64,000 nt of DNA. Origin: an archaeon CG10_big_fil_rev_8_21_14_0_10_43_11. Lineage in GTDB: Archaea; Nanobdellota; Nanobdellia; PEZQ01. This document shows positions 44,524 to 53,181 of the stretch, piece after piece. The translations under genes and the position numbers were made by a program. The first letter of the stretch is position 1. Every line of letters starts with the position of its first letter. The stretch lies in NCBI GenBank assembly GCA_002763265.1, contig PEZQ01000006.1, positions 1 to 64,000 of the forward strand, given 5' to 3'. Under the pieces are notes generated by a model that made no database searches, was not told where the DNA came from, and saw only the letters and a program-made list of their open reading frames with translations.

Positions 44524-44630
44524 GGGCCCATGGCGCAGCCTGGAAGCGCGTTGGTCTTATATGACATCCTTTGGGACAACAGAGTGTTTAGGAAAACCAA
44601 AGGTCGTGAGTTCAAATCTCACTGGGCCCA
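44524..44630 (+). tRNA. tRNA-Ile (UAU) with intron
   Basis: Acceptor GGGCCCA/TGGGCCC, D arm GCGC/GCGC, anticodon stem TTGGT/ACCAA, T arm GTGAG-TTCAAAT-CTCAC, discriminator A. The anticodon loop reads CTTATA, giving TAT at 44558-44560. A 33-nt intron (44562-44594) lies after position 37, with TCCT/AGGA as a candidate central helix of the bulge-helix-bulge motif. UAU tRNA-Ile instead of the agmatidine type is known from Nanoarchaeum and some other archaea. Intron ends are approximate. Confidence 0.8.
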
Positions 44631-44760
44631 CTCAATTTTTTTTGGTGCAGCTTTTTTCTAAAAAGGTGCAGTGGAATCCCTCTGGGCCCACTCAATTTTT
44701 TTTGGTGCAGCTTTTTTCTAAAAAGGTGCAGTGGAATCCCTCTGGGCCCACTCAATTTTT
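44622..44760 (+). repeat. 60-bp tandem repeat of tRNA 3' end plus hairpin
   Basis: 44641-44700 and 44701-44760 are identical. Each unit contains GGTGCAGCTTTTTT, a CTTTTT/AAAAAG hairpin, GGTGCAGTGGAATCCC and then CTGGGCCCACTCAATTTTT, which is the 3' end of the preceding tRNA with its T-run. Thus the tRNA 3' end occurs three times at 60-bp spacing. Confidence 0.9.
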
Positions 44761-44788
44761 TTATATCTGCTAGGTATACTGTTATGGT

Positions 44789-45451
44789 ATGGGAAAATTA
44801 GTACTTGTTCGCCACGGCGAGTCTCGCTGGAATTTGACAAACCAATTTACGGGCTGGGTTGATGTTCCACTCAGTGAAAAAGGCGTCCGCCAATCAGTGC
44901 GGTGCGGAAAAGAACTTTCCCCATTAAATATGGATATAGCGTTTACATCAACACTTGAGCGCGCGCATGAAACGCTTACGCTTATTCTTGCCTATCAAAA
45001 ACGTGAGAGCGTGTTTTTGCATCAAGGAAAACAAGACGCACGGGCGCGTCATCCTGTTCGCGCAAAAAAAGATGAGATTCCTGTGCACATGCATTCTGCA
45101 TTAAATGAACGCTACTATGGCAAACTGCAAGGTTTGAATAAAGATGCTGCTCGAAAAAGATGGGGTGCAAACCAAGTGTTCACATGGCGGAGAAGTTGGG
45201 ATACCAAACCTCCTGGCGGGGAGTCACTAAAAGACACGTACAAACGCGCAGTTCCCTACTTTAAGAAAACAATCATGCCACAGGTACAAAAGAGTAAAAA
45301 CGTGTTGGTATCTGCACACGGGAATAGTTTACGTGCTATTATTAAATATCTTGACGCCATTCCTGATGAAAAAATTCCGTTTCTTGAAGTTCCGCTTGCA
45401 AAGCCGGTTGTGTATGAGTACAAGAATAAGATGCTCAAACATATGGTGTAA
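44789..45451 (+). CDS. gpmA: 2,3-bisphosphoglycerate-dependent phosphoglycerate mutase
   Basis: Interconverts 3- and 2-phosphoglycerate. 220 residues. Phosphohistidine in VLVRHGESRWN (His9), FTGWVDVPLSEKG, the glutamate in LNERYYGKLQG and the second histidine in VSAHGNSLRAI. The usual bacterial enzyme is about 230-250 residues. Archaea often use the unrelated iPGM, so a dPGM may have been acquired. Between tRNA-Ile and tRNA-Glu. Confidence 0.92.
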   Translation: MGKLVLVRHGESRWNLTNQFTGWVDVPLSEKGVRQSVRCGKELSPLNMDIAFTSTLERAHETLTLILAYQKRESVFLHQGKQDARARHPVRAKKDEIPVHMHSALNERYYGKLQGLNKDAARKRWGANQVFTWRRSWDTKPPGGESLKDTYKRAVPYFKKTIMPQVQKSKNVLVSAHGNSLRAIIKYLDAIPDEKIPFLEVPLAKPVVYEYKNKMLKHMV

Positions 45452-45497
45452 ACCTTTAAAAACTAATTATAATAGTAATACTCAAACAGAAATAGAT

Positions 45498-45572
45498 GCC
45501 CTTGTCGTCTAGTCCGGTCAAGGATTTCGGACTCTCAATCCGAAGACCCGGGTTCAAATCCCGGCGAGGGCA
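45498..45572 (+). tRNA. tRNA-Glu (CUC)
   Basis: 75 nt. Acceptor GCCCTTG/CGAGGGC (one G-U pair), anticodon stem TCGGA/TCCGA with loop CTCTCAA (CTC), T arm CCGGG-TTCAAAT-CCCGG, discriminator A. TATA-like CCTTTAAAAACT at about 45452-45463. Confidence 0.95.
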
Positions 45573-45644
45573 CTTTCTTTTTCTTTTGGTACAGCTTTTC
45601 TTTTGCTAAAAGAAAAGGTGTTGTGAAATTCAGACGAGGGCACT
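45573..45644 (+). repeat. Hairpin module with copy of tRNA-Glu 3' end
   Basis: Downstream of tRNA-Glu: TTTTGGTACAGC, a perfect 10-bp hairpin CTTTTCTTTT/AAAAGAAAAG with loop GCT, GGTGTTGTGAAATTC and then CGAGGGCACT (45635-45644), a copy of the tRNA 3' end (45565-45574). It is clearly related to the module after tRNA-Ile. The remaining spacer to 45795 is T-rich and carries a TATA box for the glt operon; no gene seen. Confidence 0.8.
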
Positions 45645-45795
45645 TAGTTCTCACTTTTTCTCTTCTTATTGTGAACTACTGTGCAGAGAATTTCACTTCT
45701 TTAATTTTTACAGACGGTATATATAGTGTTTGCGTTTTTTTTCCGAATAGTTAACACAAGTATTAAATGAGATTGAGCCGTGCTTTGTTACTTAC

Positions 45796-47193
45796 ATGTA
45801 CAAACGCTTTCACATCAACACGTATGATGATGCAGAACCCACGTACTTGAAAAAATCTGAGACGCATCCTTTCAATCCTCGTGTCAGCAAGATAGGTCTT
45901 GCTAAAATGCTTGCAAAAGAAGCACTTCATTTGAACAAAGAATTACTTACAAAGGAAGGTAGAGATTACATGCTCAGTCGTCCCTGCATTTATGGGGTGT
46001 TTTCGCGCCCTGTTGGCGGTTTTTGGCCGGTAAAAGAGAAGTGTACTGGCTGCATGCGGTGCGTGCAAGAGCATCCTGACATGATTACTGTTGAGCACAA
46101 TCCCAAATTCTATTTTCTTGAGGATTCATATTGGATGCCTGAACGTGATGTGCGTGAAACGCCTGTGTCGCGCGTTCATTTTGAAGCGCGAACCGGAAAA
46201 ATTCTCGTGCGGGGCATGGGATACACGGGTTATTTTGCAGGACAGGGGTGGGATTCATTATGGACTGACATGTCTGAGATTGTGCGCCCAACGCGTGATG
46301 GCGTGCATGGGCGCGAATACATTTCAACTGAAGTTAATCTAGGAAGAAAACCAGCACACGTTGATTTCAAAGCGCCAGTAAACACGCTTGACGCGCCGCT
46401 TCCTATTTTGTTTGATTCTCTTCCAAAAAACATGACAAATCAGGATATTATGAACGCGACTAAACGCGCGGCAAGCGAGATTGGCACGTTTTTTATTGAA
46501 CGCCTTGAGAACGTGCTTTTGCTCGCAACGCCTCACGTTCTTGTGCCCTTACTTGACAAACATAATATGAATCTCATTGACTGTTTGGAGTCAGCACCTG
46601 CCGTAGAGTATGTTGGAAACCGTGATGTGTACGAATCAGCTCAAACATTTGGCACGCCGGTGTTTGCGCGCATCCCCTTTAACAAAGATGTTGTTAGACA
46701 TGGAACACGGCTCGTTGAGGATGGTGTTGACGGGTTACACGTGTATGCAAATTATCATGGCATGAGTTTTGATTCTAACACGTTTTTCAAAGACGGGCTC
46801 AAAGATTTGCATTACGCGCTTGTTAAAAATGGCTTGCGCAGTCAGGTTTCCATTATTGCAAGCGGGGGGATTACCCTTGCAGAACACGTACCAAAAGCGA
46901 TTTTATCAGGAGCTGACGCTGTTGGGCTTGACACCACGATTCCTATTGCATTAGAGTACAAACTTAAAGGAAATTGTGTGCTGCCAGAAAAAAGCAGCAT
47001 ACAGCAGCGCAGTCTTGATGTTATGTGGGGGCAAAAACGCTTAGTTAACCTCATGGCATCCTGGCATTCTCAGCTTATTGAAGTAATGAGCGCGATGGGC
47101 GTGCGTGATGTGCGAAGACTGTCTGGCGAGACAGGGCGCTTGATTGAGAATACGTACATTTCAGAAGACTGGTTAGGTGAGACAATAGTATGA
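45796..47193 (+). CDS. Glutamate synthase FMN-domain-like subunit, paralogue without 3Fe-4S motif
   Basis: 465 residues. An N-terminal part holds CTGCMRC (three cysteines, an incomplete ferredoxin site; CIYGVF upstream could give a fourth). The TIM-barrel half resembles the FMN domain of glutamate synthase: VSIIASGGITLAEHVPKAILSGADAVGLDT and the C-terminal helix LVNLMASWHSQLIEVMSAMGVRDVRRLSGETGRLI. Where the canonical subunit has a cysteine cluster, this one has only GNC. It overlaps the true FMN subunit by 4 bp and heads the operon. Likely an electron-input or structural partner; role inferred. Confidence 0.75.
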   Translation: MYKRFHINTYDDAEPTYLKKSETHPFNPRVSKIGLAKMLAKEALHLNKELLTKEGRDYMLSRPCIYGVFSRPVGGFWPVKEKCTGCMRCVQEHPDMITVEHNPKFYFLEDSYWMPERDVRETPVSRVHFEARTGKILVRGMGYTGYFAGQGWDSLWTDMSEIVRPTRDGVHGREYISTEVNLGRKPAHVDFKAPVNTLDAPLPILFDSLPKNMTNQDIMNATKRAASEIGTFFIERLENVLLLATPHVLVPLLDKHNMNLIDCLESAPAVEYVGNRDVYESAQTFGTPVFARIPFNKDVVRHGTRLVEDGVDGLHVYANYHGMSFDSNTFFKDGLKDLHYALVKNGLRSQVSIIASGGITLAEHVPKAILSGADAVGLDTTIPIALEYKLKGNCVLPEKSSIQQRSLDVMWGQKRLVNLMASWHSQLIEVMSAMGVRDVRRLSGETGRLIENTYISEDWLGETIV

Positions 47194-48494
47194 ACCTTGA
47201 CGCGTACACAAAAAAACATAGAAACAACATTCAGTCTGGCGTGTACCTTAGTGATGACTCAGATTTTGAGCGTTTAAAAAAAAGTTTTGCAGGCTTAGGC
47301 AACAAGAGGTGGAGTCTTGAACTTATAGTAAGCACGTGGTATCAGGCAAGCCAAGGTAAACCCCCTCGAGATTGGGAGTACAAAACAGGACTGTCTCGCG
47401 GAGGTTTTGACGCAATTGAATTTGCTTTTCCCTACACACTTGAAGATGAAGTTGTTTCACAGGATTCTATTGATTTGTCTATTGATTTGAACAAACGAAG
47501 TACAGGACAAAAGATTAGCATCCCTCTTCCAACCTATGGTGCAGGAATGTCATATGGTTCAGTAAGTCTTGCCACAATGCTTTCGCGCGTTAAAGCAGCA
47601 AAACAGCTTGGCACGTTTTCAAGCACGGGTGAAGGAGGATATCCTGAGGAGTTATTACCGTATAAAGAACATGTTATAACACAAGTTGCAACAGGCATGT
47701 TTGGCGTGACTGAAAACACGATTAAGCATTCACGCATTGTTGAGTTAAAATATGCCCAGGGCGCAAAGCCAGGTCTTGGTGGTCACTTGCTTTCACCAAA
47801 AGTAACAGAGAGCGTTGCAAAAATGCGCGGCTCAGTAAAGGGAGTGAGTTTATACTCACCATTTCCCTTCCACAGTGTGTACTCTGTTGAGGATCATAAG
47901 TCTCATCTTGAATGGATTAAAACAATTAATCCGTCCGCGCCGGTGAGCGTAAAAGTTTCCACGCCCTCGGATATTGATATGGTTGCAGTAGGAAGCTATT
48001 ATGCAGGCGCAAACATCATCAATCTGGATGGCGCGTATGGCGCAACTGGCGCTGCACCTGAAATCGCAAAGAAAAACATTGCCATGCCCTTAGAGTACGC
48101 GATTAATAAAACGCATACATATCTTGTAAAAGAAGGTGTGCGAGATGAAGTCGTGCTTATGGCAAGTGGTGGCATAAGAACTGCGTATGATGTTGCAAAA
48201 GCGATTGCGCTTGGTGCGGATGGGTGCGTGATTGGCTCAGCTGAACTCATCCCGCTTGCGTGCACGCAGTGTGGAAACTGCGAGAGTGGAAGGGGGTGTC
48301 AAGTAGGTATTGCAACAACAGACCCCGACTTATCCCGATTAATTGACAATGAGTGGGGAGCTAAGCGCATTGTCAATATGTATGATTCTTGGAAGATTCA
48401 GTGGAAGGAGATTCTTGCACAGCTTGGCATGAAACGCATTACTGAACTTCGCGGGAGAAAAGACCTGCTTAAAAAACGGGGTGTGCCTGCATGA
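47190..48494 (+). CDS. Glutamate synthase FMN/3Fe-4S catalytic subunit
   Basis: Carries out the reductive transfer to 2-oxoglutarate. 434 residues. AGMSYGSVSLATMLSRVKAA, STGEGGYPEE, Q-x-x-x-G-x-F-G-V and KPGLGGHLL are glutamate synthase family landmarks. FMN phosphate site is LMASGGIRTAYDVAKAIALGADGCVIGS. The 3Fe-4S cysteines are in LACTQCGNCESGRGCQ. Overlaps its neighbours by 4 bp each. Confidence 0.93.
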   Translation: MNLDAYTKKHRNNIQSGVYLSDDSDFERLKKSFAGLGNKRWSLELIVSTWYQASQGKPPRDWEYKTGLSRGGFDAIEFAFPYTLEDEVVSQDSIDLSIDLNKRSTGQKISIPLPTYGAGMSYGSVSLATMLSRVKAAKQLGTFSSTGEGGYPEELLPYKEHVITQVATGMFGVTENTIKHSRIVELKYAQGAKPGLGGHLLSPKVTESVAKMRGSVKGVSLYSPFPFHSVYSVEDHKSHLEWIKTINPSAPVSVKVSTPSDIDMVAVGSYYAGANIINLDGAYGATGAAPEIAKKNIAMPLEYAINKTHTYLVKEGVRDEVVLMASGGIRTAYDVAKAIALGADGCVIGSAELIPLACTQCGNCESGRGCQVGIATTDPDLSRLIDNEWGAKRIVNMYDSWKIQWKEILAQLGMKRITELRGRKDLLKKRGVPA

Positions 48495-49831
48495 CTGCTG
48501 ATACAATTATTTCTTCACGAAAAAAATTAGTGCCACACTATACTACGAATACGCAGTCTCCTGCTGAAGGAGGGTGCGGCGTGCTTGGCGTTGCTTCAAG
48601 TGCGCCAATCCACGGGCGGTATTTACTTGAAGCATTAGCACAAATGAGAAATCGCGGCAATGGCAAAGGAGGTGGTATTGCTTCTGTTGGTCTTGATAAT
48701 ACCTGGTTTGGTGTAAGCGAAAACGTGATGAAACAGGATTATTTGCTTCAAATCGCGTATTTGGATGATGTTGACAAACAAGTGGAAGAAGAACACATCA
48801 AACCACTTTTTGATATTGACCACACATTTTTGTACAACACTAAAGAACACGCCTCACAAGGTCTTAGCATACGCCCTCCTCATGTTAAGTCATATTTTGC
48901 GCGCGTAAAAGAAGAGCGCGTCAAGGATTTTTCAAAACAGTTGCCCGGTCTTTTGCGCACTGCTGTTGAAGATGAGCTTGTGTACCAAAACTCGTTTCAG
49001 CTTAATAATGCGTGGTATAGTTCTCTTGGAGAGAAAAAGGCGTTTGTGCTCTCGCACGGCAAAGACATGATGGTCTTAAAGCTAGTAGGATATGCTGAAG
49101 ATGTTATCACCCATTACTGTTTAGAGGATTTAGCAGCCCACCTGTGGATTGGCCATCATCGTTACCCTACAAAGGGAACCGTATGGCACCCGGGTGGCGC
49201 GCATCCATTTGTAGGTATGCAACACGCACTCGTGCATAATGGCGATTTTTCAAACTATCAGGGAGTTAAGAATTATCTTGCACAGCAAAACATGCACCCG
49301 CTCTTCTTAACAGATACTGAAGTTGGTGCATTATTGTTTGACTTGTACGATCGCGTGTACGATTACTCCCTAGAACACGTGATTGAAGCAATGGCACCAA
49401 CAACAGAACGGGATTTTGAAATGCTTGACAAGACTAAAAAAAAGGAGTACAAAGCATTACAAAAAGCCCACATTATGGGCTCTCCTGATGGTCCCTGGTT
49501 TTTTATCACTGCAGGAAACAATCATAAAAAAAATGAGTATCAGTTAACAGGGATTACTGACACCTCCATGCTGCGCCCGCAAGTGTTTGCATTGCTTGAC
49601 GAGCCAGACCAGAAAATAGGTCTTGTTGCTTCAGAACGCCAAGTTATCAACGCGTTTTTGCGCGGGTTATATAAACACAAAAAAATTAGCGTGAAATTTG
49701 CTGATAAGTACTGGAATGCGCGGGGAGGAAGTTATACTGATGGTGGCGCGTTCACATTTGCTGTTAACAAGGACACGCGAGAATTAGAGTGCAGAAACAA
49801 GTTTGGAGAAAAAGTTAGGGTGGATGAATAA
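48491..49831 (+). CDS. Glutamate synthase glutaminase (class II amidotransferase) subunit
   Basis: Releases ammonia from glutamine. 446 residues. The catalytic cysteine is Cys29 in AEGGCGVLGVAS, so a 28-residue propeptide must be removed to free the N-terminal cysteine. Other class II landmarks: ALAQMRNRGN, WIGHHRYPTKGTVWHPGGAHPF, LVHNGDFSNY and TDTEVGALLFDLY. Third gene of the operon; the stop is adjacent to the next ATG. Confidence 0.92.
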   Translation: MTADTIISSRKKLVPHYTTNTQSPAEGGCGVLGVASSAPIHGRYLLEALAQMRNRGNGKGGGIASVGLDNTWFGVSENVMKQDYLLQIAYLDDVDKQVEEEHIKPLFDIDHTFLYNTKEHASQGLSIRPPHVKSYFARVKEERVKDFSKQLPGLLRTAVEDELVYQNSFQLNNAWYSSLGEKKAFVLSHGKDMMVLKLVGYAEDVITHYCLEDLAAHLWIGHHRYPTKGTVWHPGGAHPFVGMQHALVHNGDFSNYQGVKNYLAQQNMHPLFLTDTEVGALLFDLYDRVYDYSLEHVIEAMAPTTERDFEMLDKTKKKEYKALQKAHIMGSPDGPWFFITAGNNHKKNEYQLTGITDTSMLRPQVFALLDEPDQKIGLVASERQVINAFLRGLYKHKKISVKFADKYWNARGGSYTDGGAFTFAVNKDTRELECRNKFGEKVRVDE

Positions 49832-50925
49832 TGGAATATTCATGTCAGAGAATGTTAGAAAAAGATAGTGAGATAGGCTATCTTATTAGAGAAACACAAA
49901 ACAATGGAACGAGTCTTAGAAAAAAAATCAACACTCTCAGTTTTATCTATGATGCTGCACTTACTAACACGCGCCACAGGAGAGCAAGCGTGCTCACGCA
50001 AGTTGATAATGCGCTCATTGACCTCTTGTATCAAATCCCGCGCATCAATGAGCAGGCAGGGGATATTGTGCGTGTTGGTTGGGATTATCGCGGCAAACTG
50101 AGCAAACCAGAAACACAGGACGCGTTACTTGTAATTGATGCAAAAGACTTCCCCACTGGTGATGAAATGCTTGGAGAAGAGACGCTTGCAGCCTATCTTG
50201 TGCAGGCACACGAGCGGGGCTGGGATAATTTTATGGTATTTAATGCGCGTGGCCAAAAATTCATTGGAACAGGTTTTGGTATGCCAAAAGAAAAAGTAAG
50301 TATTGACATATTTGGCGATTCTGGCAATTATCTCGGTTCAGGAGTGCAAAACACGCGTGTAACAGTACACGGCGCAGCCCAAGACATGGCAGGCCAAATA
50401 ATGAATGGAGGTTTGCTTGTGATTCATGGCGATGTTGGCCAAACATTCATGTACAGTGCAAAAGCAGGAGAAGCATATGTGCTTGGAAACGCTGCAGGAA
50501 GACCGCTCATCAATGCAGTTGGCAGCCCTCGCGTGGTGATTAACGGTACATGTCTTGATTACTTAGCAGAATCATTTATGGCAGGAGACCCGCTTAACGG
50601 AGGGGGTTTTGTCATTTTAAACGGCGTCAAAAAAACGTGTGAAGGACTAAGCGAGCTTGAAACACCCTATCCCGGCGGGAACCTGTTGTCGCTTGCATCA
50701 GGCGGTGCAATTTACGTGCGAGACCCGCACAGAAAAGTCTCAGACGATCAGCTTAACGGCGGAATACTTACTAATGTCACGCGCAAAGACTGGGAGATTG
50801 TCTACCCCTATCTCAAAAAGAATGAGGACCTGTTTGATATTACCATTGATGATTTGCTCAGTAACAAGAGTTTTGACCAGGCATATCGCAAAGTAGTGCC
50901 GGTACACAACAAGGTTCTTGAGTAA
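49831..50925 (+). CDS. Glutamate synthase GXGXG-domain subunit
   Basis: 364 residues. The C-terminal 200 form the beta-helix GXGXG domain (FGDSGNYLGSGVQNTRVTV, MAGQIMNGGLLVIHGDVGQ, AYVLGNAAGRPLINAVG, LNGGGFVILNG) that links glutaminase and synthase sites structurally. The N-terminal 130 residues are a helical/beta part I cannot assign. Separate genes for the three domains is the archaeal form of GltB. Confidence 0.9.
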   Translation: MEYSCQRMLEKDSEIGYLIRETQNNGTSLRKKINTLSFIYDAALTNTRHRRASVLTQVDNALIDLLYQIPRINEQAGDIVRVGWDYRGKLSKPETQDALLVIDAKDFPTGDEMLGEETLAAYLVQAHERGWDNFMVFNARGQKFIGTGFGMPKEKVSIDIFGDSGNYLGSGVQNTRVTVHGAAQDMAGQIMNGGLLVIHGDVGQTFMYSAKAGEAYVLGNAAGRPLINAVGSPRVVINGTCLDYLAESFMAGDPLNGGGFVILNGVKKTCEGLSELETPYPGGNLLSLASGGAIYVRDPHRKVSDDQLNGGILTNVTRKDWEIVYPYLKKNEDLFDITIDDLLSNKSFDQAYRKVVPVHNKVLE

Positions 50926-50977
50926 CGCGCCTGACATCATAAGCTTTATAAAAGGTATTATTGTTGAGTGAGAAGTA

Positions 50978-51106
50978 ATGAAGCGAGGCTCACGAAACTG
51001 GAAAAAAACCGTTGGACGCCGTGGCAGTCATCGCTGTCGCTGGAAAACGCGCAGACGCAGAATGAAAGAAAGAAAGCGTAAGGCAAAACAGCGCCGTGGC
51101 AAGTAG
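50978..51106 (+). CDS. Tiny basic protein, eL41-like ribosomal protein candidate
   Basis: 42 residues, more than half Arg/Lys: starts MKRGSRNWKKTVGRRG and ends in RWKTRRRRMKERKRKAKQRR, similar in pattern to eL41, a 25-residue basic helix bridging ribosomal subunits, with an N-terminal extension. TATA box AAGCTTTATAAAAGG (50941-50955) lies 23-37 bp before the ATG, so it has its own strong-looking promoter. Basic composition alone could mislead, but the promoter and codon use support a real gene. Confidence 0.6.
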   Translation: MKRGSRNWKKTVGRRGSHRCRWKTRRRRMKERKRKAKQRRGK

Positions 51107-51287
51107 TAGACACTTTTTGGATGCGTAGCCCGAATTTATTTTTAAAATAATTCTACACAACTCAGTTGTTTGCCTGAGCAATAGCAGCTGAAAAATACAA
51201 GAGGCATACTTCGTTTTGTAGTATCTTGCAAGTCATTAACGCAGGGTTCAGAGAACACTTATATGCAATGACTGCATTGTGCTTTTG

Positions 51288-52022
51288 ATGCCAAACAAAC
51301 ACGGCTCACGATATTATAATCGCAGGTTTTATGAAGGACATTGGAAGCGGGCTGGTCGCATTTTCAAACCAACAACATGGCCCTTACACTATGCTATCAA
51401 ACCTTTTCTTCATGGTCGCGTGCTTGAAATCGGGCCAGGTGTGTTTCCAAAATCAGATGTTGCAGACACCACGTTTTTAGAAGTAACTAAAAGTGGCAAG
51501 GAGATGCTTGAATCCTCAGGACGGCACGCGGTTCAGGCAAGTGTGCTTGACATGCCCTTCTTGCCAGAATCATTTGACACTGCGCTCGCATTTGAAGTGA
51601 TTGAACACGTCTCAGATGATGTTTTAGCATTGAGCGAGGTGTTTCGTGTTCTCAAAAAAGGTGGCAGGTTTATCATATCAGTTCCAATTAACATGCGTTT
51701 TTGGAGTGTGCTTGATAAAGAAGTTGGCCACACTTTTCGCTACTCATTTGCTGACATTAAGCAAAAAGTTGAGAATGCTGGTTTTGAAATAGAAAAAATC
51801 GGGTTTAATCAGGCACAAAGCGTGCGGGGCGCCACTTTTTTGCGAAACCTGCTTCCGCGCATCATGCCCTCAAGTTATTGGGTTTACGTGCTTGCGTGGG
51901 TTATGAGGTTCATACCAAAATCGCTGATTCCAAAAATCGCGCTTCACAACGCACAAAGCGTAACGCGCGTGCCGGAAAACGCGTTTTCTGTTAAGATGGT
52001 GTGTACTAAACTCCTGCGCTAA
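51288..52022 (+). CDS. Class I SAM-dependent methyltransferase
   Basis: 244 residues from ATG 51288 (GTG 51279 is an alternative). Rossmann SAM motif RVLEIGPGVFP near 46-56, then VLDMPFLPESFDTALAFEVIEHVSDD with the acidic post-I region and VLKKGGRFIISVPI. Resembles Methyltransf_11 enzymes of lipid, quinone or sugar modification. It is followed by a prenyltransferase, so membrane-lipid or quinone chemistry is possible but unproven. Confidence 0.82.
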   Translation: MPNKHGSRYYNRRFYEGHWKRAGRIFKPTTWPLHYAIKPFLHGRVLEIGPGVFPKSDVADTTFLEVTKSGKEMLESSGRHAVQASVLDMPFLPESFDTALAFEVIEHVSDDVLALSEVFRVLKKGGRFIISVPINMRFWSVLDKEVGHTFRYSFADIKQKVENAGFEIEKIGFNQAQSVRGATFLRNLLPRIMPSSYWVYVLAWVMRFIPKSLIPKIALHNAQSVTRVPENAFSVKMVCTKLLR

Positions 52023-52063
52023 ATGAAAAACTATTTGTAGGCATGAGAATTTCTTAATCGTTC

Positions 52064-53137
52064 ATGAACCTGATTCGTGACGCGCTCAAATTTGATTACG
52101 TGTACGCAGCGTTGTTTCGTAATGCGATTCTTATCCTGTTTGGTGCGTCATTTTACGCAATTTACACCAACACGCTAAACCCGCTTAACTTACTTGTTGC
52201 CATTGTCGCCTTTGTAATTGGCTATCCTGCAGTGTATGTGTTAAATGATTTTATGGATGCTGAAAAAGACAAGCACGAGAAAGACCCCATACAATTGAAA
52301 AGAAAACCCCTTGCAACAGGTGCGATTTCAACAAAGCAAGCAGTGAGTATCATGTTTTTGTTGCTCGTTGCGGGCTTTATGATACTAAACATGCTTAATT
52401 TTTGGGCGCGCTTCTTTTTTGTTCTTGCATTTCTTGCAAACTTTGTGCACAGCAGCGTGTACCTGCGTTGGCGTGATAAGGGCGTTTTTCTTGCAACCAG
52501 TACAGTGCTTATCATGCAAGCGTCAAAAGTCTTGCTTGGTTGGTTTTCTCAAACACCTTCATTTGAAGGGTTGCCGCTTTCAGGAATTGCGTTTATTTCT
52601 GCAGCCTACGCAAGCGCGTATTACATTATTGGAAAAGGGCGCGTAAATTTCTTTGTTCAAAAAGGAAAGCGCTTTGGCTTGGACAATCGTATTATTATCC
52701 GGGACCCAAAAGAAGTGCTTGTTTCTCTGCTTGTATTTCTAGCTATGAGTTACCTGCTTATTGCTTATTTTCCCTACAAACTGTTTAGTGTGATGGTGAT
52801 TATGAGCATAATTATCGTGCTCGCGGTTTATAATTTGAAAATGAATCGCTTGATTGCAAAACGTGCGCTCAAAGTGCTTTTTGTTAGCGGCTTATTTTTA
52901 ACCTTGGTGTTCTACGCTAATTTTGATATTGGCCCTCGTTTTGATGACAGAGCAAACACGATTACTGCAAGGTTGCGCATTGGTGACGAGTTTGTTGAGC
53001 AACTGGATTCAGTTAGTAATGAAACAGTAAACGTTATTACCAAAGAGCTTGAAAAACAATTCAATCTCACAAATCTCACACGCATGCTTGAAACCGGTCA
53101 AATAGAACTTATCATCTCCCTTGACCGCAGAGAGTAA
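52064..53137 (+). CDS. UbiA-family prenyltransferase
   Basis: Membrane enzyme moving a prenyl chain to an acceptor. 357 residues, seven to nine TMs. First Asp-rich motif is VLNDFMDAEKDKHEKDPIQLKRKPL near 61-85 (NDxxDxxxD). The usual second motif appears as a weaker R-x-D-P-K-E region near 215. After the last TM a 70-residue soluble tail (GPRFDDRANTITARLRIGDEF) is extra. It could make digeranylgeranylglyceryl phosphate or a quinone precursor. Confidence 0.82.
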   Translation: MNLIRDALKFDYVYAALFRNAILILFGASFYAIYTNTLNPLNLLVAIVAFVIGYPAVYVLNDFMDAEKDKHEKDPIQLKRKPLATGAISTKQAVSIMFLLLVAGFMILNMLNFWARFFFVLAFLANFVHSSVYLRWRDKGVFLATSTVLIMQASKVLLGWFSQTPSFEGLPLSGIAFISAAYASAYYIIGKGRVNFFVQKGKRFGLDNRIIIRDPKEVLVSLLVFLAMSYLLIAYFPYKLFSVMVIMSIIIVLAVYNLKMNRLIAKRALKVLFVSGLFLTLVFYANFDIGPRFDDRANTITARLRIGDEFVEQLDSVSNETVNVITKELEKQFNLTNLTRMLETGQIELIISLDRRE

Positions 53138-53181
53138 GAAAAGGTTTTAAAAGGCATAATCCTGTTTAGAACGTTACCCAA

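Noticed and set aside
44622-44760. Possible CRISPR array
   Set aside because: The period is 60 bp with identical whole units; there are no variable spacers. It is a tandem repeat of tRNA 3' end plus hairpin.
49904-50101. 65-codon open frame in the GXGXG subunit
   Set aside because: Out-of-frame shadow within a gene that is continuous and conserved in its own frame.
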